Source of the DNA: Emergencia sp. 1XD21-10 | Lineage (GTDB): Bacteria > Bacillota > Clostridia > Peptostreptococcales > Anaerovoracaceae | NCBI RefSeq assembly: GCF_009936045.1 | Contig: NZ_QWEQ01000005.1 | Location: forward strand, 124,001 to 188,000 | DNA: 64,000 nucleotides | Direction: 5' to 3' | In this document: positions 50,354 to 58,778 of the stretch, piece by piece | Numbering within the stretch: the first letter of the stretch is position 1 | Layout of the letters: the number at the start of each line of letters is the position of its first letter | Position numbers and translations under genes: made by a program | The notes under the pieces: generated by a model | Seen by the model: only the letters and a program-made list of their open reading frames with translations | What the model was told of the DNA's origin: nothing | Database searches by the model: none

Positions 50354-50592
50354 CTTTTGCAGAACTTTACCCTTTATTCATGAAAAAAAAGGAAACCCCT
50401 TCGCTAGGCTAATGTGCATCAGGACAAAATACATGTTCCTCAGAGTTTTTTAAGAAAATGACGAAATAATTATCGATTTCTCTTGAAAAAAACGCTCAAT
50501 CCTTTGTGAATTAGTGTGAAGTACTTATGTAGACGTTATTTTACTTATAACTTTCCTTTTTTTGCGCCTACAAAGGGTGAAGTTCTGCAAAG
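50354..50592. mobile_element. MITE-like element, copy 2 (239 bp)
   Basis: Ends CTTTTGCAGAACTTTACCCTT and the complement of CTTTGCAGAACTTCACCCTT, each followed inward by AAAAAAGGAAA, as in copy 1 at 22216-22466. Interiors are only weakly alike. No gene inside. Confidence 0.7.
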
Positions 50593-50799
50593 TGAAATTT
50601 TCCTTTGGACCCGATGAGAAAACGATTGAGAAAATTAAAAAGCGCTCTAAATTATCGTGTGGGCACAACAAGAAAAAGAACCCTTCATGAATTAAGTAAG
50701 CCAGTTGCTCCTACAAAATTTCTTTCAAATTTCGTTTCTTCTGTACACCGCTTCCAATTCTTTCACAAAATGCTGTCATTTCTTATGCGCATACGAAAA
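50593..50799. other. Gene-free stretch beside the MITE
   Basis: No convincing gene or signal; short plus-strand frames lack ribosome sites. Confidence 0.4.
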
Positions 50800-50830
50800 C
50801 AGAGACTCTATTCTTTCAATAAAGTCTCTG
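50800..50830 (-). terminator. Terminator of the ABC exporter operon
   Basis: CAGAGACT / AGTCTCTG followed by TTTT on the minus strand, 24 bp after the stop at 50854. Confidence 0.7.
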
Positions 50831-50853
50831 ATCTGTTTTTCTAAAATATCCCT

Positions 50854-52716
50854 TTATCCTAGTTCCTCAAACTGGGAGTTATACAAATCAGCATAGAAAC
50901 CGCCGGCTGCCAGCAGCTGGTCGTGATTTCCCTGCTCAATGATGTCGCCTTCCTTCATGACGAGAATCAAATCTGCATTGCGAATGGTAGATAATCTGTG
51001 CGCGATAATAAAGCTGGTTCTGCCTTCCATCAGATTATCCATAGCGCTCTGAATCCGCTCCTCTGTACGAGTATCCACAGAAGACGTCGCCTCGTCTAAA
51101 ATCAGCACCCTGTTATCTGCCAAAATGGCTCTGGCAATGGTAAGCAGCTGTTTTTGTCCCTGTGAAACGTTGGAGGCGTCTTCATTAAGTTCCATTTCGT
51201 AGCCGCCCGGCAGTGTTCTGATAAAGTGATCCGCATGGGCAGCCTTTGCCGCAGCAATAACCTCTTCATCCGTCGCGTCCAGTCTGCCATAGCGAATATT
51301 CTCCATAATCGTCCCTTTAAACAACCAGGTATCCTGTAACACCATACCAAAATAATCACGCAGATTATGTCTGTTGAACGCTCTGATATCGTGTCCATCC
51401 AAGGAAATGGAACCCTCCTGTACATCATAAAACCGCATAAGCAGCTTTACGATGGTAGTCTTGCCCGCACCGGTCGGTCCCACAATGGCGATTTTCTGTC
51501 CTGGCTTTACATCAGCGCTGAAATCCTTGATGATAATCTGCTGCGGGTCGTAGCCGAAACGCACGTGATCAAAGCGCACCGCGCCCTGCGAATCTTTCAG
51601 CTGCACCGGATTTTCAACAGTCTGCTCTTCCTCTTCTTCTGCGAGAAACTCAAAGACACGCTCGGATGCTGCCGTCATAGACTGCACCTGATTGATGACC
51701 TGAGCGATCTGCTGAATCGGCTGCGTGAAATTCTTTACATACTGAATAAATGCCTGAATATCCCCAATTCCGATGGTGCCCTTGATAGCCAGAAGTCCTC
51801 CGGAAATCGCAACACCGGCATAGCCCATATTGCCTACAAACATCATCAGCGGGTGCATGAGTCCTGAAAGAAACTGCGATTTCCAAGCAGATTCGTAAAG
51901 TACATCGTTAGTCTCGTCGAATACCGTAATGGTTTCGTCTTCCTTATTAAACGCCTTAATAACCAAATGACCCGCAAAAGTTTCTTCCACCTGTCCATTG
52001 ATATTGCCCAGATACTTCTGCTGGGTGCGGAAGTGTTTCTGTGAATACTTTACTACCACCGACATCAGGATCGCTGAAATCGGCAGAATCACCAGCGCAA
52101 TCAAAGTCATCAGCGGTGAAATAGATAGCATCATTACCAGCACGCCAATCAGCGTTGCAGTCGATGTAATAATTTGGGTAATGCTCTGATTCAACCCCTG
52201 TCCTAATGTGTCCACATCATTGGTAATGCGGGACAGCACCTCACCGTAGGTTCTGCTTTCAAAATATTTCATCGGCATGCGGTTAATCTTTTCAGAAATC
52301 TCCCTTCTCATGCGGTAACAGATTTTCTGGGTGATGCCGCTCATAATGAAGCCCTGCACAAAGGTAAACACCGAACTTGCGGCATAAAGCCCTAAGGTAA
52401 TCAAAAGGATCTGCAGGATTTTGTCAAAATCAATACCCCCAGTACCTCCGATTTTCCTCATCAGTCCCTCTGCAAGTTCGGTGGTAGCGCGTCCCATGAC
52501 CTTTGGTCCCAGCACGTTGAACACCGTTGAAGCCGCAGCAAAGAGCATAACCACCAGCACGGCAAACTTATATCTGCCGATATATGCGAGGAGCTTTTGA
52601 AAGGAGCCTTTGAAGTCTTTCGCTTTCTCGCCGCCCATCATAGCACCCATCGGTCCGTGTCCGCCAGGTCCTCTGCGCCTAGGCTTAAACTCCCTTGTAT
52701 CATTCTTCACTGTCAT
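50854..52716 (-). CDS. ABC exporter half-subunit B (permease-ATPase fusion)
   Basis: 620 aa: six-helix membrane domain (about 45-340) and ATPase domain with Walker A GPTGAGKT, signature NVSQGQKQ in place of LSGGQ, Walker B LILDEATSSVD and the switch His in IIAHRLS. A Gly/Pro-rich N terminus (RRRGPGGHGPMGAMMGG) is typical of this subgroup. Forms a heterodimeric multidrug-type exporter with the upstream subunit, whose 3' end it overlaps by 17 bp. It has the good catalytic Glu while its partner does not. Confidence 0.92.
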   Translation of the reverse strand: MTVKNDTREFKPRRRGPGGHGPMGAMMGGEKAKDFKGSFQKLLAYIGRYKFAVLVVMLFAAASTVFNVLGPKVMGRATTELAEGLMRKIGGTGGIDFDKILQILLITLGLYAASSVFTFVQGFIMSGITQKICYRMRREISEKINRMPMKYFESRTYGEVLSRITNDVDTLGQGLNQSITQIITSTATLIGVLVMMLSISPLMTLIALVILPISAILMSVVVKYSQKHFRTQQKYLGNINGQVEETFAGHLVIKAFNKEDETITVFDETNDVLYESAWKSQFLSGLMHPLMMFVGNMGYAGVAISGGLLAIKGTIGIGDIQAFIQYVKNFTQPIQQIAQVINQVQSMTAASERVFEFLAEEEEEQTVENPVQLKDSQGAVRFDHVRFGYDPQQIIIKDFSADVKPGQKIAIVGPTGAGKTTIVKLLMRFYDVQEGSISLDGHDIRAFNRHNLRDYFGMVLQDTWLFKGTIMENIRYGRLDATDEEVIAAAKAAHADHFIRTLPGGYEMELNEDASNVSQGQKQLLTIARAILADNRVLILDEATSSVDTRTEERIQSAMDNLMEGRTSFIIAHRLSTIRNADLILVMKEGDIIEQGNHDQLLAAGGFYADLYNSQFEELG

Positions 52717-55060
52717 TCACCTCCCCCTCTGTAGTCTTCGGCAGCTGTGCACTCTGGGATAGACCTCCCAGTTCCTTTTCCGAAAGCTGAGAACTTGCAA
52801 TCTGCCTGTAAACCTCACAGTTTCTCATCAATTCCTCGTGGGTTCCCTTGCCCACAATTTCTCCATCGTCTAATACCAATATCTGATCTGCATGAAGTAT
52901 GGTGCTGATACGCTGCGCAACCACAATCTCCGTCGCATTTTTAACTCTGTCAGCCAGCGCTTTGCGAAGCTTTGCATCAGTTTTCATATCCAGAGCAGAA
53001 AAGCTGTCGTCAAAGACGAAAACCTTTGGATTCTTTGCAATGGCTCTTGCAATAGCAAGACGCTGCTTCTGTCCACCGGACACGTTGCTGCCGCCCTGGG
53101 CGATATAGCTGTCAAATCCCTCTTCTTTCTCTGCGATAAAATCCGCTGCCTGCGCGATTTCTGCTGCCGCTTTGATTTCTTCATCAGTAGCCGAAACCTT
53201 GCCAAAGCGAAGGTTAGAAGCAATGGTTCCAGAAAACAGAACCCCCTTCTGCGGTACAAAACCAATTTCCTCACGCAGTTCGTGCAAAGCCAGTTCCCTA
53301 ATATCTACACCGTCTAAGGTAATTTCTCCTTCCGTCACATCATAAAATCTTGGAATCAGATTTACCAACGTCGATTTTCCAGCGCCGGTACTTCCAATCA
53401 TAGCTGTCACCTTGCCCGGCTCCGCTTTGAAACTAATATGATGCAGCACGTCTTCCTCTGCGCCCGGATAACGGAAGCTGACATTCTTAAATTCCAGCAC
53501 GCCTTTGTGCTCTTTCAAAGCCTTCGGTTCTTCCGGCTCCCCAATAGAGGATTTTGTCTGAAGCACTTCATCGATACGTTCTGCAGCAACGCCAGCTCTT
53601 GGCAACATAATGGACATCATAGTCAACATGAGGAAAGACATGACAATCAGCATGGAGTAAGTAATAAATGCTGTCATATTTCCCACCTGCAAATCTCCGC
53701 TGTCGATTCTCTGTGCGCTGACCCACATAATCAGAATGACCAGACAGTTCATAATTAACATCATGCCCGGCATCATAAAAGTCATCACCCGGTTGGTAAA
53801 TAGCTGCGTTTTCTTCAGATTCTCATTGGCAACATCAAAACGCTCTTCTTCGGTCTTTTCTCTGCCAAAGGCTCGAATAACTGAAAGACCTGTCAAAATC
53901 TCTCTGGAAACCAGATTTAGATTGTCGACCAGTATCTGCATGAGTTTGAACTTCGGCATTGCAATAGAAACAAGCAGAAGCACAAATCCCAAAATCACAA
54001 GGACAGCCATCGCGATAATCCATCCCATGCCGGCACCGGTTTTTGCCACCTTATAAATGCCGCCTATGCCCAAAATCGGCGCATAAAGCACCATTCGAAG
54101 CATCATAGTAGTTACCATCTGAATTTGCTGTACATCGTTAGTACTTCTGGTAATTAGCGATGCAGTAGAAAATTTATCAATTTCTCCATTGGAAAATCCG
54201 ACTACATTCTTAAATACCTTGCCACGCAGGTCTCTGCCGACTCCTGCGCCGATTCTTGCAGCCAGATAGGAAGTGCAGACCGCTGCCGCCAGCATAAGCG
54301 CTGCCATGAAAAACATGCGAAACCCTGCACGCCAAAGATAGTCAGTCTGTACTTTCTCCATGTCGATACCTGCTGCCTCATTGCAGGAGGCAGCATAAGC
54401 AATCCCCATAGACTTTAGAGTATCTTCGCCTACAGAGGTAATCATTTCCTCCATAGAGGTTCTGGCATTTCTGATGGCTGTCTCGTCCATCTGTCCTTCT
54501 GCAATCATACGCTCCATCAGAGGACGCATGTCAACATAAGTCGACACATTCCCTTCTTCATCTTCCGCCTGAAAGCTGTCAATATCGGTGCCCATGAGAG
54601 TTTCAATCTCCTCGATAGACATATCGTCTATTTTCGATTCCAATTCTGCCATCTGTGGATTCTGAGAAACCGCCTCTTTGATAGTATCTTTAAAGTCGCC
54701 TTCGCGCATGTGACCCAACTGATAAGTCAGCGCTACAGCGGTTATCAGCTTCTCGTCGACTTCTTCTAGAACCTTTTCATCCTCTGCATTCAGTCTGTAA
54801 TCGGCACCGTCCTCTACATAAATCTCATTCCACAGTACCGCTTCCTCTTCTTCCATAAAAACTTGCGCTTCACGAAATTCCTCAGCAGTGATTCTCTCTG
54901 GGGCGATATGCTCCACTCCCTTTCCTGTAATACCAGTATCTATAATATCTGCTGTGTACTGCGGCAGCGCCAGATCACAATAGGCCTGCACCGTAAGCAG
55001 CAGCACAATCAGAAGCACAGATTTCCAGTACGGAATTATGTTCCTAAAAATTCTCTTCAT
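52700..55060 (-). CDS. ABC exporter half-subunit A with large extracellular insert and degenerate ATPase site
   Basis: 786 aa. TM1 (VLLIVLLLTVQAYCDLALP) is followed by an acidic insert of about 190 residues before TM2 (about 240), predicted outside, as in BmrD-type subunits. ATPase domain: GSTGAGKS, good signature NVSGGQKQRL, Walker B VFVFDDSFSALD with Asp instead of the catalytic Glu, and VVAQRIS with Gln in place of the switch His. So this subunit carries the non-catalytic site components and the pair works as an asymmetric heterodimer. Overlaps marR by 4 bp. Confidence 0.92.
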   Translation of the reverse strand: MKRIFRNIIPYWKSVLLIVLLLTVQAYCDLALPQYTADIIDTGITGKGVEHIAPERITAEEFREAQVFMEEEEAVLWNEIYVEDGADYRLNAEDEKVLEEVDEKLITAVALTYQLGHMREGDFKDTIKEAVSQNPQMAELESKIDDMSIEEIETLMGTDIDSFQAEDEEGNVSTYVDMRPLMERMIAEGQMDETAIRNARTSMEEMITSVGEDTLKSMGIAYAASCNEAAGIDMEKVQTDYLWRAGFRMFFMAALMLAAAVCTSYLAARIGAGVGRDLRGKVFKNVVGFSNGEIDKFSTASLITRSTNDVQQIQMVTTMMLRMVLYAPILGIGGIYKVAKTGAGMGWIIAMAVLVILGFVLLLVSIAMPKFKLMQILVDNLNLVSREILTGLSVIRAFGREKTEEERFDVANENLKKTQLFTNRVMTFMMPGMMLIMNCLVILIMWVSAQRIDSGDLQVGNMTAFITYSMLIVMSFLMLTMMSIMLPRAGVAAERIDEVLQTKSSIGEPEEPKALKEHKGVLEFKNVSFRYPGAEEDVLHHISFKAEPGKVTAMIGSTGAGKSTLVNLIPRFYDVTEGEITLDGVDIRELALHELREEIGFVPQKGVLFSGTIASNLRFGKVSATDEEIKAAAEIAQAADFIAEKEEGFDSYIAQGGSNVSGGQKQRLAIARAIAKNPKVFVFDDSFSALDMKTDAKLRKALADRVKNATEIVVAQRISTILHADQILVLDDGEIVGKGTHEELMRNCEVYRQIASSQLSEKELGGLSQSAQLPKTTEGEVNDSEE

Positions 55061-55536
55061 TCACTTTCCCCCTTCTTTTCATTATACTTTCGTTTTTCTA
55101 TTTCTATTTTGGAAGTTTCCACAAACTTCTGCAGGTAGTCGTTAAGTTTTTGCATGGTGTCTGCCCCCAAATTGCCAAACACTGCATCAGAGAATTCTTC
55201 CATAATGCAGTCTGCTTCTGCAATGCGCGCGATTCCTTTCTCCGTCACCTTAACAAAAGTATTACGCCGGTCTTTCTTATCCACATCACGCAGCACCAGT
55301 TCTTTTTCCTCCAGCACACGCAATGCTCTGGAAATAGCCGGCGGCGGCAGATGCATTTCTTTCACAATCAAAGAGACTTTCACCCCCCCTTGGTTGACTC
55401 CGCTGCACCTTTGACAGTGCTGTATCATCTTCAGCACACCAAGTTCCCCGTGACTGATGCCCGGCAGCATGCTGGAAAGATTCAATTTCCGAAAAGAATG
55501 CATGATATCAAAAAAATTTTTCTGTTCCTCTCTCAT
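55057..55536 (-). CDS. MarR-family transcriptional regulator
   Basis: 159 aa winged-helix protein: LPGISHGELGVLKMIQHC, the recognition helix region LPPPAISRALRVLEEKELV, and the wing DKKDRRNTFVKVTEKG. It is first in an operon with the ABC exporter genes, so it most likely represses them and responds to a drug-like ligand. AGGAGA precedes ATG. A palindrome in the leader fits autoregulation. Confidence 0.92.
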   Translation of the reverse strand: MREEQKNFFDIMHSFRKLNLSSMLPGISHGELGVLKMIQHCQRCSGVNQGGVKVSLIVKEMHLPPPAISRALRVLEEKELVLRDVDKKDRRNTFVKVTEKGIARIAEADCIMEEFSDAVFGNLGADTMQKLNDYLQKFVETSKIEIEKRKYNEKKGESE

Positions 55537-55573
55537 GATTGGTCTCCTGTTCTAAACTTACCGCAAGAAATAG

Positions 55574-55634
55574 TTAACACCGTTAATAATTTTAATGCAT
55601 CAAATATTTTAGCACGCAACTTTATTTCTGTCAA
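55574..55634 (-). promoter_or_regulatory. Promoter and candidate MarR operator of the exporter operon
   Basis: Minus-strand TTGACA (55629-55634), 17 bp, TAAAAT (55606-55611). Just downstream of the expected RNA start is TTAACACCGTTAA (55574-55586), a 13-bp palindrome suited to a MarR dimer. Confidence 0.65.
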
Positions 55635-55684
55635 CAGGATTTTTGCACGTAAAATACCCACTGCAGATACGTTGAAACTACGAA

Positions 55685-55995
55685 GTTGTGCAAATCCATG
55701 CTTTTATTCGCCGAATGCACAACTACGCTACTGCAAAGTTGTGTAAATCCGATAAAGATTAATTTTTTTGCACAACTATCTCGTTAAAATTCTACTTGTC
55801 CGCAATTTTCTCTCACCCGAATTGTGCATTCATAATAAAATAGTTTGATTTTACTCAACTTCCTGCCGGAATTATATGATCTAAAAGAATAAGGTTGTGC
55901 AAAAACCTGTGTTCAGAAGCAAGATGCACAACCCATCATGACAACAGTTGTGCATAAGACAAAAGATAAGTCAGATTTGCACAACCGGGCACAAC
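55685..55995. repeat. Array of five 39-bp inverted-repeat units (GTTGTGCA-N23-TGCACAAC)
   Basis: Units at 55685-55723, 55738-55776, 55821-55859, 55894-55932 and 55947-55985. Each is exactly 39 bp; half-sites GTTGTGCA and TGCACAAC are perfect in units 1, 4 and 5, have one mismatch in unit 2, and are more decayed in unit 3. The 23-bp interiors differ. An extra half-site GGCACAAC is at 55988-55995. Start-to-start distances are 53, 83, 73 and 53 bp and half-site centres are 31 bp apart, all close to whole helical turns. Lies between the lysC terminator and the marR promoter. Confidence 0.85.
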
Positions 55996-56010
55996 ACGAG
56001 GTTTTGACAA

Positions 56011-56055
56011 CAAAAAACAAGGCGCCCCGTCCTTTCAGCTGACGGTTTTGCGCCC
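56011..56055 (-). terminator. Terminator of lysC
   Basis: GGCGC outer stem and ACCGTC / GACGG inner stem, then a T-rich tail (plus-strand A run 56012-56018), 25 bp after the lysC stop. Confidence 0.8.
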
Positions 56056-56079
56056 TGCAGTTTTCTAAATCGTTATTCG

Positions 56080-57393
56080 TTATACAAATGCCTGATAGAT
56101 GGCACGGATTGCCGTATCAAAGTCACGATTCTGTACTCCAACGATAATGTTCATTTCGCTGGAACCCTGATCGATCATTCTAATGTTAACCTCCGCTTCG
56201 GCAAGGGCTGTAAACAATGCCGCCGAAACGCCGCTTCTGCTGCTCATGCCGTGGCCCACTGTAGCAATGAGGGCGATATCCTCAAAAGTTTCCATGTGGT
56301 CAGGACTCAGCTGTTTTTCAAAAGCTTCCAGAAGTTCATCGAGTCGTCCGTCCAGACTTTTGTTGGAGACTACGACAGAAATGGTATCAATCCCGCTCGG
56401 CAAATGCTCAAAGTTGATATCCATATCCTCCAAGATTGCCAGGATTCTTCTGACAAAGCCTCGTTCACTGCTGAGCATATTTTTGTAAATCGCAATAACG
56501 GTAAAATCTTTACTGCCCGCAATGCCTGTTACAACATTTGTATTGCTTTCATCGTGCTCTGCCGTAATAATGGTTCCTGGATCCTCCGGCAAATTCGTAT
56601 TTCTAATGTTAATTGGAATATTTGCGATTCTTGCTGGATAAATCGCGTCTTCATGCAACACCGACGCTCCCATATATGAGAGTTCCCGCAGTTCTTTATA
56701 AGAAATCTTATGAATCGGCTTCGGATTTTTTACAATTCTCGGATCCGCCATCAGAAAACCAGATACATCCGTCCAGTTTTCATAAATATCCGCATCCACT
56801 GCTCTTGCCACCAGAGAACCTGTAATATCAGAACCTCCTCTGGAGAAAGTCCGCACCTTGCCGTCCTCTGCATTACTGCCATAAAATCCAGGAAGTACAG
56901 CCCTCTCATGTTTTGCAAGCTCTTTGCGAAGCGCTTCATCGGTCGCTTCCTGCATCAGTCTACCTTTATTATCAAATAAAATAAGCCCTTCAGCATCAAC
57001 AAAATCATACCCTAAAAAAGCTGCAATCAGTACAGCATTTAAATACTCACCACGACTTGCAATATAGTCAGAAGAGCAGCCCTTTTTCAGATTCTCTTTA
57101 ATGATATCAAAGTGCCCCTGCAGGTCAACGTTAACATTCAAATTCAGCTGAACCGCCATAAATCTGTCCGTAATAACCTGAAAAACCTGTTCATAAGGCA
57201 GGTTATGTTCCATATGAGTCTTGCACAGATACAAAAGATCTGTAATTTTATTGTCTCCATCAAAACGTTTTCCCGGTGCAGATACAACGATGTACTTGCG
57301 GTCAGGGTCTGCTTCGATGATTTGCTTCGTCTTCATCAGCTGGATTCCGTCAGCAACTGAAGAACCGCCAAATTTCGCTACTTTTATTCCCAT
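56080..57393 (-). CDS. lysC: Aspartate kinase
   Basis: First enzyme of the aspartate pathway (lysine, threonine, methionine, diaminopimelate). 437 aa: N-terminal kinase domain starting MGIKVAKFGGSSVADG, substrate block FSRGGSDITGSLVA, and two C-terminal ACT domains (about 305-437; IAIYKNMLSSERGFVRRILA, ATVGHGMSSRSGVSAALFTA) for feedback by an amino acid. No lysine riboswitch is seen in the short leader. Own promoter. Confidence 0.95.
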   Translation of the reverse strand: MGIKVAKFGGSSVADGIQLMKTKQIIEADPDRKYIVVSAPGKRFDGDNKITDLLYLCKTHMEHNLPYEQVFQVITDRFMAVQLNLNVNVDLQGHFDIIKENLKKGCSSDYIASRGEYLNAVLIAAFLGYDFVDAEGLILFDNKGRLMQEATDEALRKELAKHERAVLPGFYGSNAEDGKVRTFSRGGSDITGSLVARAVDADIYENWTDVSGFLMADPRIVKNPKPIHKISYKELRELSYMGASVLHEDAIYPARIANIPINIRNTNLPEDPGTIITAEHDESNTNVVTGIAGSKDFTVIAIYKNMLSSERGFVRRILAILEDMDINFEHLPSGIDTISVVVSNKSLDGRLDELLEAFEKQLSPDHMETFEDIALIATVGHGMSSRSGVSAALFTALAEAEVNIRMIDQGSSEMNIIVGVQNRDFDTAIRAIYQAFV

Positions 57394-57429
57394 CTTCTAC
57401 ATTTTCCTCCATAATCAACAATCTTCTCT

Positions 57430-57458
57430 ATTATATTATAACAGGAGATGTCTTGCAA
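57430..57458 (-). promoter_or_regulatory. Sigma-A promoter of lysC
   Basis: Minus strand TTGCAA, 17 bp, TATAAT, about 37 bp before the start. Confidence 0.65.
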
Positions 57459-57459
57459 C

Positions 57460-57488
57460 GATTTTTTGTATCTTGTCCACAAAAAATC
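57460..57488. repeat. Inverted repeat upstream of lysC
   Basis: GATTTTTTGT / ACAAAAAATC, perfect 10-bp arms with a 9-base spacer, directly upstream of the lysC -35 and 20 bp after the macrodomain stop. Either an AT-rich terminator of the macrodomain gene or an operator of lysC. Confidence 0.5.
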
Positions 57489-57508
57489 ATTACTTTTGTG
57501 TTGCTTTT

Positions 57509-58009
57509 TCATAACAGTTCTCTGTAAATTTCCTCCGTTCTTGCGTCAAAGCACACCATCAGCACTTCTTCAATTCCGCTGCCCGAATGTGTTTTCAGGT
57601 AATTCTGTACCGTTTTCACCGCAATTTCTGCTGCCTCCACCTTTGGATAACCATAAACACCAGTGCTGATTGCAGGAAAGGCGATGGACCTTATCCCCAG
57701 TCGCTCCGCTTCCTCAAGACTACGCAAGTAGCAGCTTTCCAGTTTTTCTGCCTCGCCGTGGGCGCCTCCGCGATAAACAGGTCCCACCGTGTGAATTACA
57801 TACTTTGCCGGCAGATTATATCCCTTCGTCACCTTTGCATCACCCGTTTCACAGCCGTGAAGAGACCGGCACTCTGCAAGAAGCTCAGGTCCTGCCGCTC
57901 TATGGATGGCGCCGTCTACTCCTCCGCCGCCAAGAAGGGCATTGTTTGCCGCATTGACAATGGCATCTACAGGTAACGTTGTAATACTGTCCGTGGTAAT
58001 TCTAATCAT
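57509..58009 (-). CDS. Macrodomain protein (ADP-ribose-related hydrolase)
   Basis: 166 aa. Core macrodomain signatures: [46 protein letters not shown] and [11 protein letters not shown]. Such MacroD-type enzymes remove ADP-ribose from proteins or cleave O-acetyl-ADP-ribose. The ATG at 58009 overlaps the stop of the preceding amidotransferase gene. An ADP-ribosyltransferase-like DUF3990 protein occurs elsewhere in the window, but no link is shown. Confidence 0.93.
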   Translation of the reverse strand: MIRITTDSITTLPVDAIVNAANNALLGGGGVDGAIHRAAGPELLAECRSLHGCETGDAKVTKGYNLPAKYVIHTVGPVYRGGAHGEAEKLESCYLRSLEEAERLGIRSIAFPAISTGVYGYPKVEAAEIAVKTVQNYLKTHSGSGIEEVLMVCFDARTEEIYRELL

Positions 58010-58683
58010 AATTCCTCTTCCTTCCTCAGCCAAGCTTTGAGCAGTTTTTCTCCGTCTGCTCTGCTTTCCTTATCTCCATATAGGTACATCTTTTCCGGGT
58101 GCCACTGCACGCCCAGTACCTTCCCTCTGTTTTCTTCCATTTCGACAGCCTCCACCACTGTATCTTCTCCATCATTCCAGAAAGAAGCTACCTGTAAACC
58201 ACTACCTATACGTCCTGCCCCCTGATGATGACGTGTATTGACAAAAGAATTCTCACCAAAGAGTCCATGCATACACGTACCTTGAACATGGATCACGCTG
58301 TGATAAAGCTCCGGCTCCCTCCTCTTGTGAGCCTCTGCGCATGGCAAATCCTGTATCAGCGTGCCTCCAAAGTATACGTTTAGAAACTGCATGCCTCTGC
58401 AAATCCCCAGCACCGGCATCTCTTTCTCCATAGCAAGATCCATCAGTGTAAGCTGCGCGCTGTCCAGTTCATCGTTGATGTCGTTGGAACCTTGGTCTTC
58501 TTCTCCCCAAAGCTTCGGATTCATATCCTGCCTGCTCCCTGGCAGCACCAGAGCGTCTGCTTCTGCCAATTCCTCCTCCGACAGTGATAAAAAAGGTTCT
58601 GCACCAAGTCTTTTAAATGCGTCTATATAGTCTTTGTACTCCTCTATAGCCGTCTTTGCGGCTGCAATCATAATCTTTTTCAT
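58006..58683 (-). CDS. Class I glutamine amidotransferase-like hydrolase (peptidase C26, PuuD-like)
   Basis: 225 aa. Catalytic Cys in [15 protein letters not shown] and His-Glu in VQWHPEKM complete the class I triad; RHHQGAGRI and [17 protein letters not shown]-type blocks match gamma-glutamyl-GABA hydrolases, which split glutamyl amides. Overlaps the macrodomain start by 4 bp. Exact substrate unknown. Confidence 0.88.
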   Translation of the reverse strand: MKKIMIAAAKTAIEEYKDYIDAFKRLGAEPFLSLSEEELAEADALVLPGSRQDMNPKLWGEEDQGSNDINDELDSAQLTLMDLAMEKEMPVLGICRGMQFLNVYFGGTLIQDLPCAEAHKRREPELYHSVIHVQGTCMHGLFGENSFVNTRHHQGAGRIGSGLQVASFWNDGEDTVVEAVEMEENRGKVLGVQWHPEKMYLYGDKESRADGEKLLKAWLRKEEEL

Positions 58684-58733
58684 AGAGTTTATTTTAGCAG
58701 AGTCCGCCGTAAAAATCCAGTAGCAACGCTATT

Positions 58734-58760
58734 AAAAAACGAAGCATGTTCCCATGCTCC
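58734..58760 (-). terminator. Terminator of the PFOR-nfnAB operon
   Basis: GGAGCATG GGAA CATGCTTC then TTTTTT on the minus strand, 18 bp after the nfnB stop. Confidence 0.88.
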
Positions 58761-58778
58761 GTTTTCTCTAAAGTCCAT

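Noticed and set aside
50605-50844. Small gene next to MITE copy 2
   Set aside because: No ribosome site or recognisable product; it ends inside the exporter terminator.
55685-55995. CRISPR array or integron attC cluster
   Set aside because: The repeated unit is an 8-bp inverted pair with variable interior, not a 25-40 bp direct repeat; no cas or integrase gene is near; the half-sites do not fit the attC core GTTRRRY because the fifth base is T.
57394-57508. Lysine riboswitch before lysC
   Set aside because: Only 115 bp separate lysC and the next gene, too short and without the conserved L-box helices; a simple promoter and palindrome account for it.
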